Positions 34,041 through 44,642 are shown, counted from the first letter of the stretch. The stretch: 64,000 nucleotides of DNA from an uncultured Castellaniella sp. (GCF_937988725.1 NZ_CALKHS010000010.1:1240001-1304000), one strand, 5' to 3'. Numbers and translations are program-made. The notes: generated from the sequence alone by a model not told the origin.

Positions 34041-34894
34041 CATTCGGGATCGCGATGAACCCGGGGCTTGCGCTTGCGGCCGGCGGCCACGGCGTCATAG
34101 AGAGCGTCCGGGACCAGGCGCAGCAGGCGCCCCACCCAGGCCATGGGCCAGGGAATGACGCGATAGCGGTCGCCGGATTCGATCGCGCGCACGGCCTGCC
34201 GCGCGAAACGGTCCACCGGCATCAGGAAGGGCATGCGATAGGGATTGCGCGCCGTCATCGGCGTGGCGATGAAGCCCGGCGCCAATGTGACGACCTGCAC
34301 GCCGGATCCGCGAAGCTCCACCCGCAGGCTTTCGCAATACGCCCGCACGGCGGCCTTGGAGGCGCTGTAGGCGCCGGCGCCCGGCAGGCCGCGCACCCCC
34401 GCCACGCTGCCGATGCCGACCAGGACGCCCTGGCGCCGGGCGCGCATCGCCGCGATGAAAGGCTCGAACGTCGCCACCATGGCCAGGACGTTGGTGTCGA
34501 AAATGGCCTGGAAGACCTCGAAGTCCTCGGGCGCGTCGGTCAGGGTGCCCGCGCTGATGCCCGCGCAGGCGATGACACGGTCCGCCGGGCCGTCGGCCTG
34601 GAAATCCCGGGCGGCATCCCGCAGGGCGGCGCGGTCCCGGACGTCCAGGGCATACACCCGGTGCCCCTGCCCCGGCAAGGCGTCCGCGACGGCCTGCAGC
34701 GCCTCCCGGCGCCGGCCCACCAGCCCGACGACGGCGCCCCGCGCCGCGTATCGACGCGCCAGCGCGGCGCCGATGCCGCTGCTGGCGCCGGTAATGAAAA
34801 CCCGTCCGGGCGCTTCCGCCTGGACGGGTCGGGAGGATGCCCCCGGCGCGGCGGGGGCATCGGAGCCTGCGGACGCGATGGGGTCGCCCGCCAT
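34040..34894 (-). CDS. Short-chain dehydrogenase/reductase
   Basis: A 284-residue SDR. After a 30-residue Ala/Pro-rich leader comes the cofactor motif TGASSGIG, then NAG-equivalent ACAGIS, and the catalytic SVAGVRG...YSASKAA (Ser, Tyr, Lys). A basic Arg pair after the second strand (VGRRREAL) suggests NADP(H). A C-terminal extension (MAWVGRLLRLVPDALYD) resembles membrane-associated SDRs. It ends the accessory block, and its ATG is 6 nt after the carB stop in the same direction, so it is likely co-transcribed with carAB. Confidence 0.88.
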   Translation of the reverse strand: MAGDPIASAGSDAPAAPGASSRPVQAEAPGRVFITGASSGIGAALARRYAARGAVVGLVGRRREALQAVADALPGQGHRVYALDVRDRAALRDAARDFQADGPADRVIACAGISAGTLTDAPEDFEVFQAIFDTNVLAMVATFEPFIAAMRARRQGVLVGIGSVAGVRGLPGAGAYSASKAAVRAYCESLRVELRGSGVQVVTLAPGFIATPMTARNPYRMPFLMPVDRFARQAVRAIESGDRYRVIPWPMAWVGRLLRLVPDALYDAVAAGRKRKPRVHRDPE

Positions 34895-34900
34895 GCCGCG

Positions 34901-37900
34901 TCAGCCGAGCGTGGCCGCGTGCATGGCCTGCAGGCCGTAGACCTTCAGGCCCCCGCCATGGCGCAGGTACTGCAGGCCTTCGACGGCGGCGCGGGCCCCG
35001 GCGATGGTCGTGAAGAACGTGACGCGGTTGGCCAGCGATTGCGTGCGGATGGTACGCGAATCGGCGATGGCGTTGCGGCGCTCTTCCACCGTATTGATGA
35101 CCATGGCGATCTCGCCGTTCTTGAGCATGTCCACGATGTTCGGACGGCCTTCCGTGACCTTGTTGACGACTTCCACCGCCAGGCCCGCGGCCTCGATGAC
35201 GGCCGCCGTGCCACGCGTGGCGATCAGCTGGAAGCCCATGGCCGCCAGGCCCCGGGCGACTTCGACGGCGCGGGGCTTGTCCTGGGCCCGCACGCTGATG
35301 AAGACCTTGCCGGATTCCGGCAGCCAGGCCCCCGCCGCGATCTGGGACTTGACGAAGGCTTCGCCAAACGTTTCGCCCACGCCCATGACTTCGCCGGTGG
35401 ACTTCATTTCCGGCCCCAGGATGGTATCCACCCCCGGGAACTTCACGAAGGGAAAGACGGCTTCCTTGACGCAGTAATGGATGGGCGACGGAATCGAGGT
35501 CACGCCCTGCTGGGCCAGGGTGCGTCCGGCCATGATACGGGCGGCGATCTTGGCCAGCTGGCGGCCCGTGGCCTTGGACACGTAGGGCACGGTGCGCGAG
35601 GCGCGCGGATTGACTTCCAGCACGTAGACATCGCCATCCTGGATGGCGAACTGCACGTTCATCAGGCCCTTGACGTTCAGGGCGCGGGCCATGAGCGCGG
35701 TCTGGCGCTTGATTTCATCGACGATTTCAGCCGACAGGGAATACGGCGGCAGGCTGCAGGCCGAATCGCCCGAGTGCACGCCGGCCTGCTCGATGTGTTC
35801 CATGACGCCGCCCACGACGACCTGCTCGCCGTCGGCCAGGCAGTCCACGTCGACTTCGGTGGCGTTGTTCAGGAAATGGTCCAGCAGCACCGGGGAATCA
35901 TTGCTGACCTTGACGGCTTCGCGCATGTAGCGTTCCAGGTCCTGCGGCTCGTGCACGATTTCCATGGCGCGTCCGCCCAGCACGTAGCTGGGGCGCACCA
36001 CCAGGGGATAGCCGATTTCCCCGGCCAGGGCCAGGGCTTCGCTTTCGGTGCGGGCCGTGCGGTTGGCCGGCTGGCGCAGGCCCAGCTTGGTCAGCAGCTT
36101 CTGGAAGCGTTCGCGGTCCTCGGCGACGTCGATGGAATCCGGGCTGGTGCCGATGATGGGCACGCCGTTGGCTTCCAAGGCGCGGGCCAGCTTCAGCGGC
36201 GTCTGGCCGCCGTACTGCACGATGACACCGGCCGGGTTTTCCTTGTTGACGATCTCCAGCACGTCTTCCAGGGTCAGCGGTTCGAAATACAGGCGATCGG
36301 ACGTGTCGTAGTCCGTGGAGACGGTTTCGGGGTTGCAGTTGACCATGATGGTCTCGAAGCCGTCTTCGCGCAGGGCCAGCGCCGCATGCACGCAGCAGTA
36401 GTCGAATTCGATGCCCTGGCCGATGCGGTTGGGGCCGCCGCCCAGCACGATGATCTTCTTGCGGTCGGTGGGCGCGGCCTCGTCCTCGTCCTCATAGGTC
36501 GAATACATGTAGGCCGTGGTCGTGGCGAATTCCGCCGCGCAGGTGTCCACGCGCTTGTACACCGGGCGCACGTTCATCTGGTGGCGCAGCTTGCGCACCT
36601 CGGCTTCCGTGGTGTCCAGCAGGAAGGCCAGGCGGCGGTCGGAAAAGCCCCGGCGCTTCAACTGGCGCATGGTGTCGTCGTCCAGTTCGGACAGCGTGCG
36701 CTGTTCCAGGGCCAGTTCGATGTCGACGATTTCCTTGATCTGCGCCAGGAACCAGGGGTCGATCTTCGTCAGCTGGTGGACTTCGTCCAGGCTGAAGCCC
36801 TGGGCGAAGGCGTCGCCCACGTACCAGATGCGTTCCGGACCCGGTTCGCCCAGTTCGATCTGCAGGCGTTCGCGGTCGGTGGTCTTCTGGTTCAGGCCGT
36901 CCACGCCGACTTCCAGGCCGCGCAGGGCTTTCTGGAAGGCTTCCTGGAAGGTGCGGCCGATGGCCATGACCTCGCCCACCGCCTTCATCTGGGTGGTCAG
37001 GCGGGAATCGGCCTGCGGGAATTTTTCAAAGGCGAAACGGGGGACTTTGACGACGACGTAGTCCAGGGTGGGCTCGAAGGACGCGGGCGTCGCGCCGCCG
37101 GTGATCTCGTTGCGCAGTTCGTCCAGCGTGTAGCCCACGGCCAGGCGGGCGGCGACCTTCGCGATGGGAAAGCCGGTGGCCTTGGAGGCCAGCGCGGAGG
37201 AACGCGACACGCGCGGGTTCATCTCGATGACGATCATGCGGCCGTTGGCCGGATTGACGGCGAACTGCACGTTCGAGCCGCCCGTGTCCACGCCGATCTC
37301 GCGCAGCACCGCGATCGAGGCGTTGCGCATGATCTGGTATTCCTTGTCGGTCAGCGTCTGCGCCGGGGCGACCGTGATGGAATCGCCGGTGTGCACGCCC
37401 ATGGGGTCCAGGTTCTCGATGGCGCACACGATGATGCAGTTGTCGGCGCTGTCGCGCACGACTTCCATTTCGAATTCCTTCCAGCCCAGCAGCGATTCCT
37501 CGATCAGCAGTTCGTGCGTGGGCGAGGCTTCCAGACCGCGCCGGCAGATGGTCTCGAATTCCTCGGCGTTGTAGGCGATGCCCCCGCCCGTGCCGCCCAG
37601 CGTGAAGCTGGGACGGATGACGGCGGGGAAGCCCGAGCCGCCCAGCTCGGCGGCGATGCGCTTTTGCACGGCCCAGGCCTCGTCCATGCTGTGGGCGACG
37701 CCGGATTTCGCGGATTCCAGACCGATGGAGGTCATGGCGTCCTTGAACTTCAGGCGGTCTTCGGCCTTTTCGATGGCGGCCGCGTTGGCGCCGATCAGTT
37801 CGACCCCGTGCTTGGCCAGCACGCCGTGGCGGTCGAGATCCAGGGCGCAGTTCAGCGCCGTCTGGCCGCCCATGGTGGGCAGGACGGCGTCGGGTTTTTC

Positions 37901-38140
37901 GATCTCGATGATCTTTTCCAGGGCCTGCCAGGTGATGGGTTCGATGTAGGTGACGTCGGCCGTTTCCGGGTCCGTCATGATGGTGGCGGGGTTGCTGTTG
38001 ACCAGGATGGTGCGAAAGCCGTCGGCCTTCAGGGCCTTGCAGGCCTGGGCGCCGGAATAGTCGAATTCGCAGGCCTGACCGATGATGATCGGACCCGCCC
38101 CGATGATGAGAATGCTTTTGATGTCTGAACGCTTGGGCAT
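34901..38140 (-). CDS. carB: Carbamoyl phosphate synthase large subunit
   Basis: A 1079-residue subunit with the two homologous ATP-grasp halves (the N-terminal carboxyphosphate half and the C-terminal carbamate half, the second starting near [20 protein letters not shown]), an oligomerisation domain and a C-terminal allosteric MGS-like domain. It begins [27 protein letters not shown] as in the family. It makes carbamoyl phosphate for arginine and pyrimidines. It follows carA by 16 nt. An SDR gene rather than greA follows it. Confidence 0.98.
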   Translation of the reverse strand: MPKRSDIKSILIIGAGPIIIGQACEFDYSGAQACKALKADGFRTILVNSNPATIMTDPETADVTYIEPITWQALEKIIEIEKPDAVLPTMGGQTALNCALDLDRHGVLAKHGVELIGANAAAIEKAEDRLKFKDAMTSIGLESAKSGVAHSMDEAWAVQKRIAAELGGSGFPAVIRPSFTLGGTGGGIAYNAEEFETICRRGLEASPTHELLIEESLLGWKEFEMEVVRDSADNCIIVCAIENLDPMGVHTGDSITVAPAQTLTDKEYQIMRNASIAVLREIGVDTGGSNVQFAVNPANGRMIVIEMNPRVSRSSALASKATGFPIAKVAARLAVGYTLDELRNEITGGATPASFEPTLDYVVVKVPRFAFEKFPQADSRLTTQMKAVGEVMAIGRTFQEAFQKALRGLEVGVDGLNQKTTDRERLQIELGEPGPERIWYVGDAFAQGFSLDEVHQLTKIDPWFLAQIKEIVDIELALEQRTLSELDDDTMRQLKRRGFSDRRLAFLLDTTEAEVRKLRHQMNVRPVYKRVDTCAAEFATTTAYMYSTYEDEDEAAPTDRKKIIVLGGGPNRIGQGIEFDYCCVHAALALREDGFETIMVNCNPETVSTDYDTSDRLYFEPLTLEDVLEIVNKENPAGVIVQYGGQTPLKLARALEANGVPIIGTSPDSIDVAEDRERFQKLLTKLGLRQPANRTARTESEALALAGEIGYPLVVRPSYVLGGRAMEIVHEPQDLERYMREAVKVSNDSPVLLDHFLNNATEVDVDCLADGEQVVVGGVMEHIEQAGVHSGDSACSLPPYSLSAEIVDEIKRQTALMARALNVKGLMNVQFAIQDGDVYVLEVNPRASRTVPYVSKATGRQLAKIAARIMAGRTLAQQGVTSIPSPIHYCVKEAVFPFVKFPGVDTILGPEMKSTGEVMGVGETFGEAFVKSQIAAGAWLPESGKVFISVRAQDKPRAVEVARGLAAMGFQLIATRGTAAVIEAAGLAVEVVNKVTEGRPNIVDMLKNGEIAMVINTVEERRNAIADSRTIRTQSLANRVTFFTTIAGARAAVEGLQYLRHGGGLKVYGLQAMHAATLG

Positions 38141-38156
38141 GAGAGAACGGTATCGG

Positions 38157-39326
38157 TTATTTGGACGACTGGGCTTTGTGCTGGGCCATCAGGTCGATGA
38201 ACTTGTCGAACAGCACCAGGATGTCGTGGGGGCCGGGGCTGGCCTCCGGGTGGCCCTGGAAGCAGAACACCGGCTTGTCGGTGAGTTCGAAGCCCTGAAG
38301 CGTGCCGTCGAACAGCGACACGTGCGTCACGCGGGCGTTGCCCGGCAGGCTGCCGCCATCGACGGTGAAGCCGTGGTTCTGGCTGGTGATGAACACCCGC
38401 CCGCTGTCCAGATCCTGCACCGGGTGGTTGGCGCCGTGGTGGCCGGTCTTCATCTTCACCGTGCGCCCGCCCAGGGTCAGGCCCAGGACCTGCTGGCCCA
38501 GGCAGATGCCGAACAGAGGAATGCCGCGTTCCAGCACGGCCCGGCAGGTTTCGACGGCGTACTGGCAGGCGGCGGGGTCGCCCGGCCCGTTGGACAGAAA
38601 CACGCCGTCCGGGTTCTGCGCCAGGATGTCGGCCACCGGCGTCGTGGCCGGCACCAGGGTGATGCGGCAGCCGCGATCGGCCAGCAGGCGCAGGATGTTG
38701 GTCTTGATGCCGTAGTCGTAGGCGATGACGTGGTAGTCGGCGGATTCCTGGCGGCGGAAGCCGCGGCCCAGCTGCCAGGTGCCCTGCACCCAGGCGCCGG
38801 TCTTGGCGGTGGTGACCTTCAACGCCAGGTCCTGGCCTTCCATGCCGCCGAAGCCGCGCGCCAGTTCCACCGCCCGCGCGACGTCGTCGCCCACCAGGAT
38901 GCAGGCGCCCTGGGCGCCGCGCTCGCGCAGGATGCGCGTCAGTTTGCGCGTATCCACGCCGGCAATCGCGACGACGCCCTGCGACTTCAGGTATTCGGGC
39001 AGGGATTGCGTGGCCCGGAAGTTGGACACGCGGGCCGGGCAGTCGCGCACGACCAGGCCGGCGGCATGGATCTGGCTGGATTCGACGTCTTCGGCATTGA
39101 CGCCGGTGTTGCCGATGTGGGGATAGGTCAGGGTGACGATCTGGCCGCTGTAGCTGGGGTCGGTCAGGATTTCCTGATAGCCGGTCATGGCCGTGTTGAA
39201 CACGATCTCGGCCACGGTGAATCCGTCGGCGCCTATGGAAACGCCTCGAAATACGGTACCGTCAGCCAAGGCAAGGATTGCTGGGATGAGCCCTGTGGAC
39301 CCCTCAGGAAAGATTGACGGCAGCAA
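38157..39326 (-). CDS. carA: Carbamoyl phosphate synthase small subunit (glutaminase)
   Basis: A protein of about 389 residues that hydrolyses glutamine and channels ammonia to CarB. The C-terminal amidotransferase domain contains [11 protein letters not shown] (catalytic Cys) and the later His-Glu pair in [14 protein letters not shown]. The N-terminus reads [20 protein letters not shown]; the start is taken as TTG at 39326, because no ATG lies in frame near the conserved [11 protein letters not shown]. coli carA also starts with TTG. The exact start is less sure than the gene. It is first in carAB and divergent from tal. Confidence 0.95.
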   Translation of the reverse strand: MLPSIFPEGSTGLIPAILALADGTVFRGVSIGADGFTVAEIVFNTAMTGYQEILTDPSYSGQIVTLTYPHIGNTGVNAEDVESSQIHAAGLVVRDCPARVSNFRATQSLPEYLKSQGVVAIAGVDTRKLTRILRERGAQGACILVGDDVARAVELARGFGGMEGQDLALKVTTAKTGAWVQGTWQLGRGFRRQESADYHVIAYDYGIKTNILRLLADRGCRITLVPATTPVADILAQNPDGVFLSNGPGDPAACQYAVETCRAVLERGIPLFGICLGQQVLGLTLGGRTVKMKTGHHGANHPVQDLDSGRVFITSQNHGFTVDGGSLPGNARVTHVSLFDGTLQGFELTDKPVFCFQGHPEASPGPHDILVLFDKFIDLMAQHKAQSSK

Positions 39327-39366
39327 AATGGTACCCCGGTTGTAAAGTCGATATATAAACCTTCCT

Positions 39367-39372
39367 ATTATA
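39367..39372 (-). promoter_or_regulatory. Candidate -10 box of carA
   Basis: TATAAT on the minus strand (39372-39367), 40 bp before the carA start. An upstream GGGG-N5-CCCC dyad (39383-39395) covers the -35 position, where no consensus hexamer is visible. Confidence 0.4.
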
Positions 39373-39472
39373 CAGCCCGATAGGGGTTTATCCCCATGAA
39401 CCCGGAATCCGCGACCTTGAAAATGGTCTAAAGTAAGAGTCTTTCACTGCTTTACCAGAGGGTCTTGTCTTC

Positions 39473-40426
39473 ATGATTCACCAACTCGACGCCCTGCGCG
39501 CGCTGACCACCGTCGTGGCGGATACGGGGGATTTCGAAACGATGCGGGCCTACCGGCCCACGGACGCCACCACCAATCCCTCGCTGATTCTCAAGGCCGT
39601 GCAGCAGGACGCCTATCGTCATCTGCTGGACCAGGTGCTGCGCGACCATCCCTCGGCGTCGCTAGCCGAGCAGGTGGACCGGCTGCTGGTGGCGTTCGGG
39701 CGCGAGATCCTGGCCATCGTGCCCGGCCGGGTCTCCACCGAAGTCGACGCCCGCCTGTCCTTCGACACGCAATCCAGCATCGAGCGGGCGAAACAGATCA
39801 TCGCGCTGTACGAATCCCACGGCGTCCCCCGCGAACGGGTCCTGATCAAGCTGGCCTCCACCTGGGAAGGCATCCAGGCGGCGCGGGCGCTGGAAACCCA
39901 GGGCATCCGCTGCAACCTGACGCTGCTGTTCTCGCTGACGCAGGCCATCGCCTGCGCCCAGGCGCGCGTGACGCTGATTTCGCCCTTCGTGGGCCGCATC
40001 TACGATTGGTACAAGAAGGCCGCCGGGTCGGACTGGGACGAAGCCGCGAACGCCGGCCCCAGCGACCCCGGCGTGCAATCGGTCGCCCGCATCTACGGCT
40101 ACTTCAAGGCCTACGGCATCCCCACGCAGGTGATGGGGGCCAGCTTCCGCAACATCGGGCAGATCCGCGCGCTGGCGGGCTGCGATCTGCTGACGATCAG
40201 CCCCGCCCTGCTGGGCGAACTGGCGGCATCGAACGATCCGCTGCCCGCCGCGCTGACGGTGGCCGCCGCGAAGGCGAACGCGCCGGAATGGCTGGCCAGC
40301 AACGAAGTGGCGTTCCGCACGCAGCTGAACCAGGATGCGATGGCGACGGAAAAGCTGGCCGAAGGCATCCGGATCTTCACGGCGGACGCGGTGAAGCTGG
40401 ACGCGCTGGTGGGACAGGCGACGTAA
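39473..40426 (+). CDS. tal: Transaldolase
   Basis: A 317-residue TalB-type transaldolase. The N-terminal [11 protein letters not shown], the Schiff-base lysine K126 in [12 protein letters not shown] and [11 protein letters not shown] and [11 protein letters not shown] are diagnostic. It links sedoheptulose-7-phosphate and glyceraldehyde-3-phosphate in the non-oxidative pentose phosphate pathway, as does the transketolase at 53612. It is divergent from carA and convergent with the LysR gene at 40449. Confidence 0.97.
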   Translation: MIHQLDALRALTTVVADTGDFETMRAYRPTDATTNPSLILKAVQQDAYRHLLDQVLRDHPSASLAEQVDRLLVAFGREILAIVPGRVSTEVDARLSFDTQSSIERAKQIIALYESHGVPRERVLIKLASTWEGIQAARALETQGIRCNLTLLFSLTQAIACAQARVTLISPFVGRIYDWYKKAAGSDWDEAANAGPSDPGVQSVARIYGYFKAYGIPTQVMGASFRNIGQIRALAGCDLLTISPALLGELAASNDPLPAALTVAAAKANAPEWLASNEVAFRTQLNQDAMATEKLAEGIRIFTADAVKLDALVGQAT

Positions 40427-40448
40427 GCGGCGCGCCCGCCGGAAGTCC

Positions 40449-41345
40449 TCAGCCGTTGCCCTGCATCCGGCGCCAGATCTCGCCGATGTGGCCGGACGTA
40501 TTGCTTCTGGCGACGAAGGCCACGACATCGACGCCGACCGACCAGCGCCCCGTCTGATCCAGATTCACCAGGTCGTGGGTGGGCTTGCGCATCAGCGATG
40601 AATCCGGAATCCAGGCCACGCCCAGACCGCTGGTCACAAACCCGGCCAGCACCTCCGACATGTCGGACTCGCCCAACAAGGTCCCGCAGAACTCATCCGC
40701 GGCGTTCTCCAGAATGGCCTCCACCAGCCGGTGGAAATAGGCGTTTGCCGAATAGTGGAAATAAGGCACCGGCTTGGCCTTCGTGCCGGGCAGCGCGAAC
40801 CCCTTGCGGTCCAGCAGCTGCCGGGAGCAATACGGGCGGACCACGTCCGACAGCAGCACCGCCTTTTCGTAATCGGCCGCGTCCAGCGGAATCCGCTGCG
40901 TCGGCTGGTAGTAGTTGATCAGGATGTCCGCAGCCCCGGCCGCGAAATCGGCGGTCGTCTCCAGCACGCTGCCGACCAATGCCTGACACGTCCAGTGCCT
41001 GTCCCCGCCGCACCACATCTTCCACCACGTCGGCAGCCACAGGCTGGCCAGCGCATACGGCAGGGCGATGCGCACGTTGCGCTGGGCCTCGAACCGGACC
41101 GGCCTGACCCTGAGCCCTTCCAGCTGCGCGAGCAGCCGGTCCGCGTTCACCAGCAGATCGTCGCCCGCCTGCGTCAGATATAAAGGGTACCGGCTGCGGT
41201 CCACCAACTCCGTCCCCAGCCAGTTCTCCAGGCTCTGGATGCGCCGGCTGAACGCCGCCTGGGAACAATGGCGCAGCTCCGCGGCCCGCGTAAAACTGCG
41301 CACTTCGACCAGAGTCAGAAAATCCTGCAACCAGCGCGTGTCCAT
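40449..41345 (-). CDS. LysR-family regulator (DgdR-like position)
   Basis: A 298-residue LysR regulator with the helix-turn-helix SFTRAAELRHCSQAAFSRRI. It is divergent from the dialkylglycine-decarboxylase-like gene, the same arrangement as dgdR and dgdA in Burkholderia cepacia. A T-N11-A dyad (41376-41390) lies between them. It likely activates the downstream enzyme and transporter genes in response to an alpha,alpha-dialkyl or similar amino acid. The effector is inferred only from context. Confidence 0.9.
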   Translation of the reverse strand: MDTRWLQDFLTLVEVRSFTRAAELRHCSQAAFSRRIQSLENWLGTELVDRSRYPLYLTQAGDDLLVNADRLLAQLEGLRVRPVRFEAQRNVRIALPYALASLWLPTWWKMWCGGDRHWTCQALVGSVLETTADFAAGAADILINYYQPTQRIPLDAADYEKAVLLSDVVRPYCSRQLLDRKGFALPGTKAKPVPYFHYSANAYFHRLVEAILENAADEFCGTLLGESDMSEVLAGFVTSGLGVAWIPDSSLMRKPTHDLVNLDQTGRWSVGVDVVAFVARSNTSGHIGEIWRRMQGNG

Positions 41346-41375
41346 CGGGACCTCCGATCAGCTGAGGGGAACGTC

Positions 41376-41390
41376 ATGCATTTTTTGCAT
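41376..41390. promoter_or_regulatory. T-N11-A dyad between LysR and DgdA-like genes
   Basis: ATGCA-TTTTT-TGCAT, an inverted repeat fitting the LysR T-N11-A motif. It abuts a possible promoter for the downstream gene (TTAGAC at 41390-41395, 18-bp spacer, CATACT at 41414-41419). Confidence 0.55.
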
Positions 41391-41462
41391 TAGACCGGCA
41401 ATAGCATACCAACCATACTGGCCCGGTACTCAGTCCGCCCTTAGCCCCAGGAGAGAATCGAC

Positions 41463-42788
41463 ATGAAACCAGCACTGCGCGCCGCCGCCAAGGAATATCT
41501 CGTCCGGTACGGCGGCGACAGCTTCCCGAACCTGTTCTGCGAAGCCAGGGGCGCCATCGTCAAGGACGACACCGGGCGCGAGATACTGGACTTCACGTCC
41601 GGCCAGATGTGCGCGACCCTGGGGCACAACCACCCCGCAGTCGTCCAGGCCATCGCCGAAGCCGGCCGGAAGGCCTACCACATGTTCAGCGGGATGATCC
41701 CGGAGGTCGTCGCGGAACTGGCCGAGAAGCTGGCCACGGAATGGATGCCGAAGGGGCTCACCAAATCCATCTTCATCAACACGGGCTCCGAAAGCAACGA
41801 GGCGGCGTTCAGGATGGCCAAGCTGTACACCGGCGGCTACGAGATCATCGCGGTCGGCGGATCCTGGCACGGCATCACCGGCGGCGTCAGCGCCGCCTCG
41901 TTCGCCAGCGACCGCAAAGGCTACGGCGTGCCGACCCCCGGCGTGTTCGTCATGCCCGAACCACATTCCTACCGCCCGTACATCTCCGGCCTGTCCGCCG
42001 AGGAATCCGCCCTGACCTGCCTGCAGATCGGCCTGCGGATGTTCGACATGGCGTCGACGGGCAAGCCCGCAGCCATCGTCATCGAGCCCGTGATCAGCGC
42101 CGGCGGCGTCCTGGTGCCGCCGCCGTCCTACATGCGCGCGCTGAGGAAGGCGGCCGACGACCGGAACATGCTGCTCATCTTCGACGAGGCGCAGACCGCC
42201 TTCGGCCGCATCGGATACAAGACCGCCTCGGAGATGTTCGACGTCGTGCCGGACATCATGAGCGTTTCGAAGACCATGGGCGGCGGGCTGCCGCTGGCGG
42301 CCACCATCACGCGCCCGGACATCGAGCAGACCAACTTCGAACGCGGCTACAGCTACTACACGAGCCACGTGTCCGATCCCCTGCCCGCTACGGTCGGGCT
42401 GGCGGTCCTGCGCACGCTGCAGGAAGAACGCCTGCTGGAAAAAGCCCGCGACACCGGCGACTATCTGCGCAAGGCGCTGCTCGATCTGCAGAAGAAGTAC
42501 GAAGTCATCGGCGACGTGCGCGGCGCCGGCATGCTGCTGGGCGTGGAGCTGGTCGTCAGCCCGGACACCAAAGAGCCCGCGCTGGAACTGGGCGCCCTCA
42601 CCACGCGCAAATGCTACGAAAAGGGCCTCAGCATGAACATCAAGCGGCGGCCGGAACGCGGGTCCGTCTGGCGCATCGCGCCGCCGCTCACCGTCACCCA
42701 CGCCCAGATCGACCAGGGCATCGCGATCCTGGACGAGTCCCTGCAGGAAAGCCTGGACGAGATGACGCGCGGCAAAGGCATCGCCTGA
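41463..42788 (+). CDS. DgdA-like class III aminotransferase / dialkylglycine decarboxylase
   Basis: A 441-residue PLP enzyme of the omega-aminotransferase fold, closest to 2,2-dialkylglycine decarboxylase (DgdA). Equivalents of DgdA Gln52 (Q48, TSGQM), Trp138 (W135, SWHG), PLP lysine 272 (K270, SVSKTMGGG) and Arg406 (R404, RIAPPLT) are kept. Two active-site positions differ: Met141 is I138 and Ser215 is A213. DgdA decarboxylates and transaminates 2-aminoisobutyrate or isovaline. Here the activity may be shifted to another amino acid. CAGGAG lies 10 nt before the ATG. It is followed by an amino-acid ABC importer. Confidence 0.85.
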   Translation: MKPALRAAAKEYLVRYGGDSFPNLFCEARGAIVKDDTGREILDFTSGQMCATLGHNHPAVVQAIAEAGRKAYHMFSGMIPEVVAELAEKLATEWMPKGLTKSIFINTGSESNEAAFRMAKLYTGGYEIIAVGGSWHGITGGVSAASFASDRKGYGVPTPGVFVMPEPHSYRPYISGLSAEESALTCLQIGLRMFDMASTGKPAAIVIEPVISAGGVLVPPPSYMRALRKAADDRNMLLIFDEAQTAFGRIGYKTASEMFDVVPDIMSVSKTMGGGLPLAATITRPDIEQTNFERGYSYYTSHVSDPLPATVGLAVLRTLQEERLLEKARDTGDYLRKALLDLQKKYEVIGDVRGAGMLLGVELVVSPDTKEPALELGALTTRKCYEKGLSMNIKRRPERGSVWRIAPPLTVTHAQIDQGIAILDESLQESLDEMTRGKGIA

Positions 42789-42840
42789 TCACGACACGCA
42801 AGACCACAACCATATCCTGATCGGAACAGGAGGAGACACC

Positions 42841-43749
42841 ATGAAAATCCATTCAATGATCCTGGGCGCCGCGCTGACGGTCTGCGCCTTTTCCGCTTAT
42901 GCGGCCGACACATCGAACACCCTGCAGAAGATCAAGGACACCAAGGAGATCGTCCTGGGCTATCGCGAGGACGCCACGCCCTTCGCCTACATCGACAACA
43001 GCCAGACGCCGACCGGATTCTCGGTCGACCTGTGCCGGGAGATCGTCAAGGGGATCGAAAAGGCGCTGGGCATGCAGGATATCCGGATCACCTACCAGCC
43101 GGTCACCGCATCGAACCGCATTCCCCTGCTGGCCAACGGCTCGATCGATCTGGAATGCGGCTCGACCACCAACACGCAGGAACGGCAGAAGGCCGTGTCC
43201 TTTCTGTACACCACCTACGTGACCGGAACTAAAATCCTGGTCAGGACCGATTCGGGCATCAACAGCGTCGAAGACCTGAAGGGCAAGAAGATCGCGGTCA
43301 CGGCGGGCACCAACAACATCCGCGCGGTGCAGAAGCTCAACGAGGAAAAGCACCTGAACCTCACCCTGGTCTACGGCGACAGTCACGCCGTCAATTTCCT
43401 GCAGCTGCAAAACGGCCGCGTGGACGGCTTCTCGACCGACGACATCCTGCTCTCCGTCCTGCGCGCCCAATCCAAGGCGCCCAAGGACTTCAAGCTCATC
43501 CCCGAACAGCTGCTGTCCGTGGAACCCTACGCCATCGGCGTGCGCAAGGACGACCCGAAATTCAAGGAGCTCGCCGACGGCATCCTGAAAACGGCCTTCG
43601 ACGACGGAAAATTCACCGCCATCTACGAAAAATGGTTCATGAACCCGATACCGCCCAAGGGCATCAATCTCGACATGCCGATGTCGGGTGAATTGAAGCA
43701 GCTCATGCAGCACCCCAGCGATTCGACGAATCCGCAGCCACGGCAATAG
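42841..43749 (+). CDS. Amino-acid ABC transporter substrate-binding protein (GltI-like)
   Basis: A 302-residue periplasmic binding protein; signal peptide to about residue 21 (SAYA-ADTS). It resembles the glutamate/aspartate binder GltI: IVLGYREDATPFAYIDN, GFSVDLCREIVKGIE and IDLECGSTTNTQERQKAVSF, with the Arg and Asp pockets for the alpha-amino acid head group. AGGAGG precedes the ATG. It lies 52 bp after the DgdA-like gene and 98 bp before the first permease, so it should feed that enzyme its substrate. Confidence 0.92.
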   Translation: MKIHSMILGAALTVCAFSAYAADTSNTLQKIKDTKEIVLGYREDATPFAYIDNSQTPTGFSVDLCREIVKGIEKALGMQDIRITYQPVTASNRIPLLANGSIDLECGSTTNTQERQKAVSFLYTTYVTGTKILVRTDSGINSVEDLKGKKIAVTAGTNNIRAVQKLNEEKHLNLTLVYGDSHAVNFLQLQNGRVDGFSTDDILLSVLRAQSKAPKDFKLIPEQLLSVEPYAIGVRKDDPKFKELADGILKTAFDDGKFTAIYEKWFMNPIPPKGINLDMPMSGELKQLMQHPSDSTNPQPRQ

Positions 43750-43847
43750 GCCCGGCCCCCGGCGGCGGCGCGTGCGCGACGCGCCGCCGCCGCGCCGACA
43801 CAACCCGCCGTCCGAACCAAGCAGGCGGCGCCAGGAGGAGCCAAGGG

Positions 43848-44621
43848 ATGAACTACCACTGGAACTGGGCCGTTTTCTTCCAGATTTCTCCCAATTACGG
43901 GGTCAGCTATCTGCAGCTGTTCCTGAACGGCGTCGCGGTCACGCTGGGGCTTTCCGCCAGCAGCTGGCTCATCGCGATGGCCAGCGGATCCGTCGTGGGC
44001 ATCCTGCGCACGCTCAAAAGCTGGCCCGTGCGCATGCTTGCCCTGTGCTATGTCCAGATCTTCCGGGGCATACCGCTGCTGGTGCAGATGTTCCTGTGGT
44101 ATTTCATCCTGCCGCAGCTCGTCCCCGCGCTCAAGGCCTGGGCGAACGACACCGATGCGGGCATCGTGCAATTCACGCTGGCCAGCATCTGCCTGGGGCT
44201 CTACACCTCCGCGCGGATCGCGGAACAGGTCCGCTCGGGCCTGCAGGCGCTGCCGCCCGGCCAGCCGGCCGCCGCCGCGGCGCTCGGGATGCGGCGCCTC
44301 CAGGCGTACCGGCACGTGCTGCTGCCGCAAACCTATCGGATCATCATGCCTCCGCTGACCAGCGAGACCATGAACCTGATCAAGAACACCTCTATCGCCC
44401 TGACCATCGGGCTGGCTGAAATCACCTTCCGGTCGCGCGAGATGGGGGAAACCACCTTCGCCTACTTCGAATCCTTCACCATCGCGACCTTCGCCTACAT
44501 CATCATCGCGCTCGCCGCCAACAGGGCATCGGCGCTGATCGAGCACAAGCTGAGGCACCAGAAGACGGCGGCCGGACCGCACGCCGGATCGACCGGGCGC
44601 CCGCTGGCCTCGCGGACCTGA
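43848..44621 (+). CDS. Amino-acid ABC transporter permease (GltJ-like)
   Basis: A 257-residue HisMQ-family permease with five or six helices. The ATPase-coupling loop reads EQVRSGLQALPPGQPAAAAA followed by LGM. The segment DTDAGIVQFTLASICLGLYT matches GltJ. AGGAGG is found upstream of the ATG. It forms a heterodimer with the permease that starts 21 bp after its stop. Confidence 0.92.
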   Translation: MNYHWNWAVFFQISPNYGVSYLQLFLNGVAVTLGLSASSWLIAMASGSVVGILRTLKSWPVRMLALCYVQIFRGIPLLVQMFLWYFILPQLVPALKAWANDTDAGIVQFTLASICLGLYTSARIAEQVRSGLQALPPGQPAAAAALGMRRLQAYRHVLLPQTYRIIMPPLTSETMNLIKNTSIALTIGLAEITFRSREMGETTFAYFESFTIATFAYIIIALAANRASALIEHKLRHQKTAAGPHAGSTGRPLASRT

Positions 44622-44642
44622 AGACGCACGGACGGAACGGAC

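Noticed and set aside
34055..38128. A 1357-codon open frame on the plus strand opposite carB.
   Set aside because: It is a shadow of carB codon usage, with no recognisable domain, no ribosome-binding site and repetitive His/Asp/Gly-rich composition.
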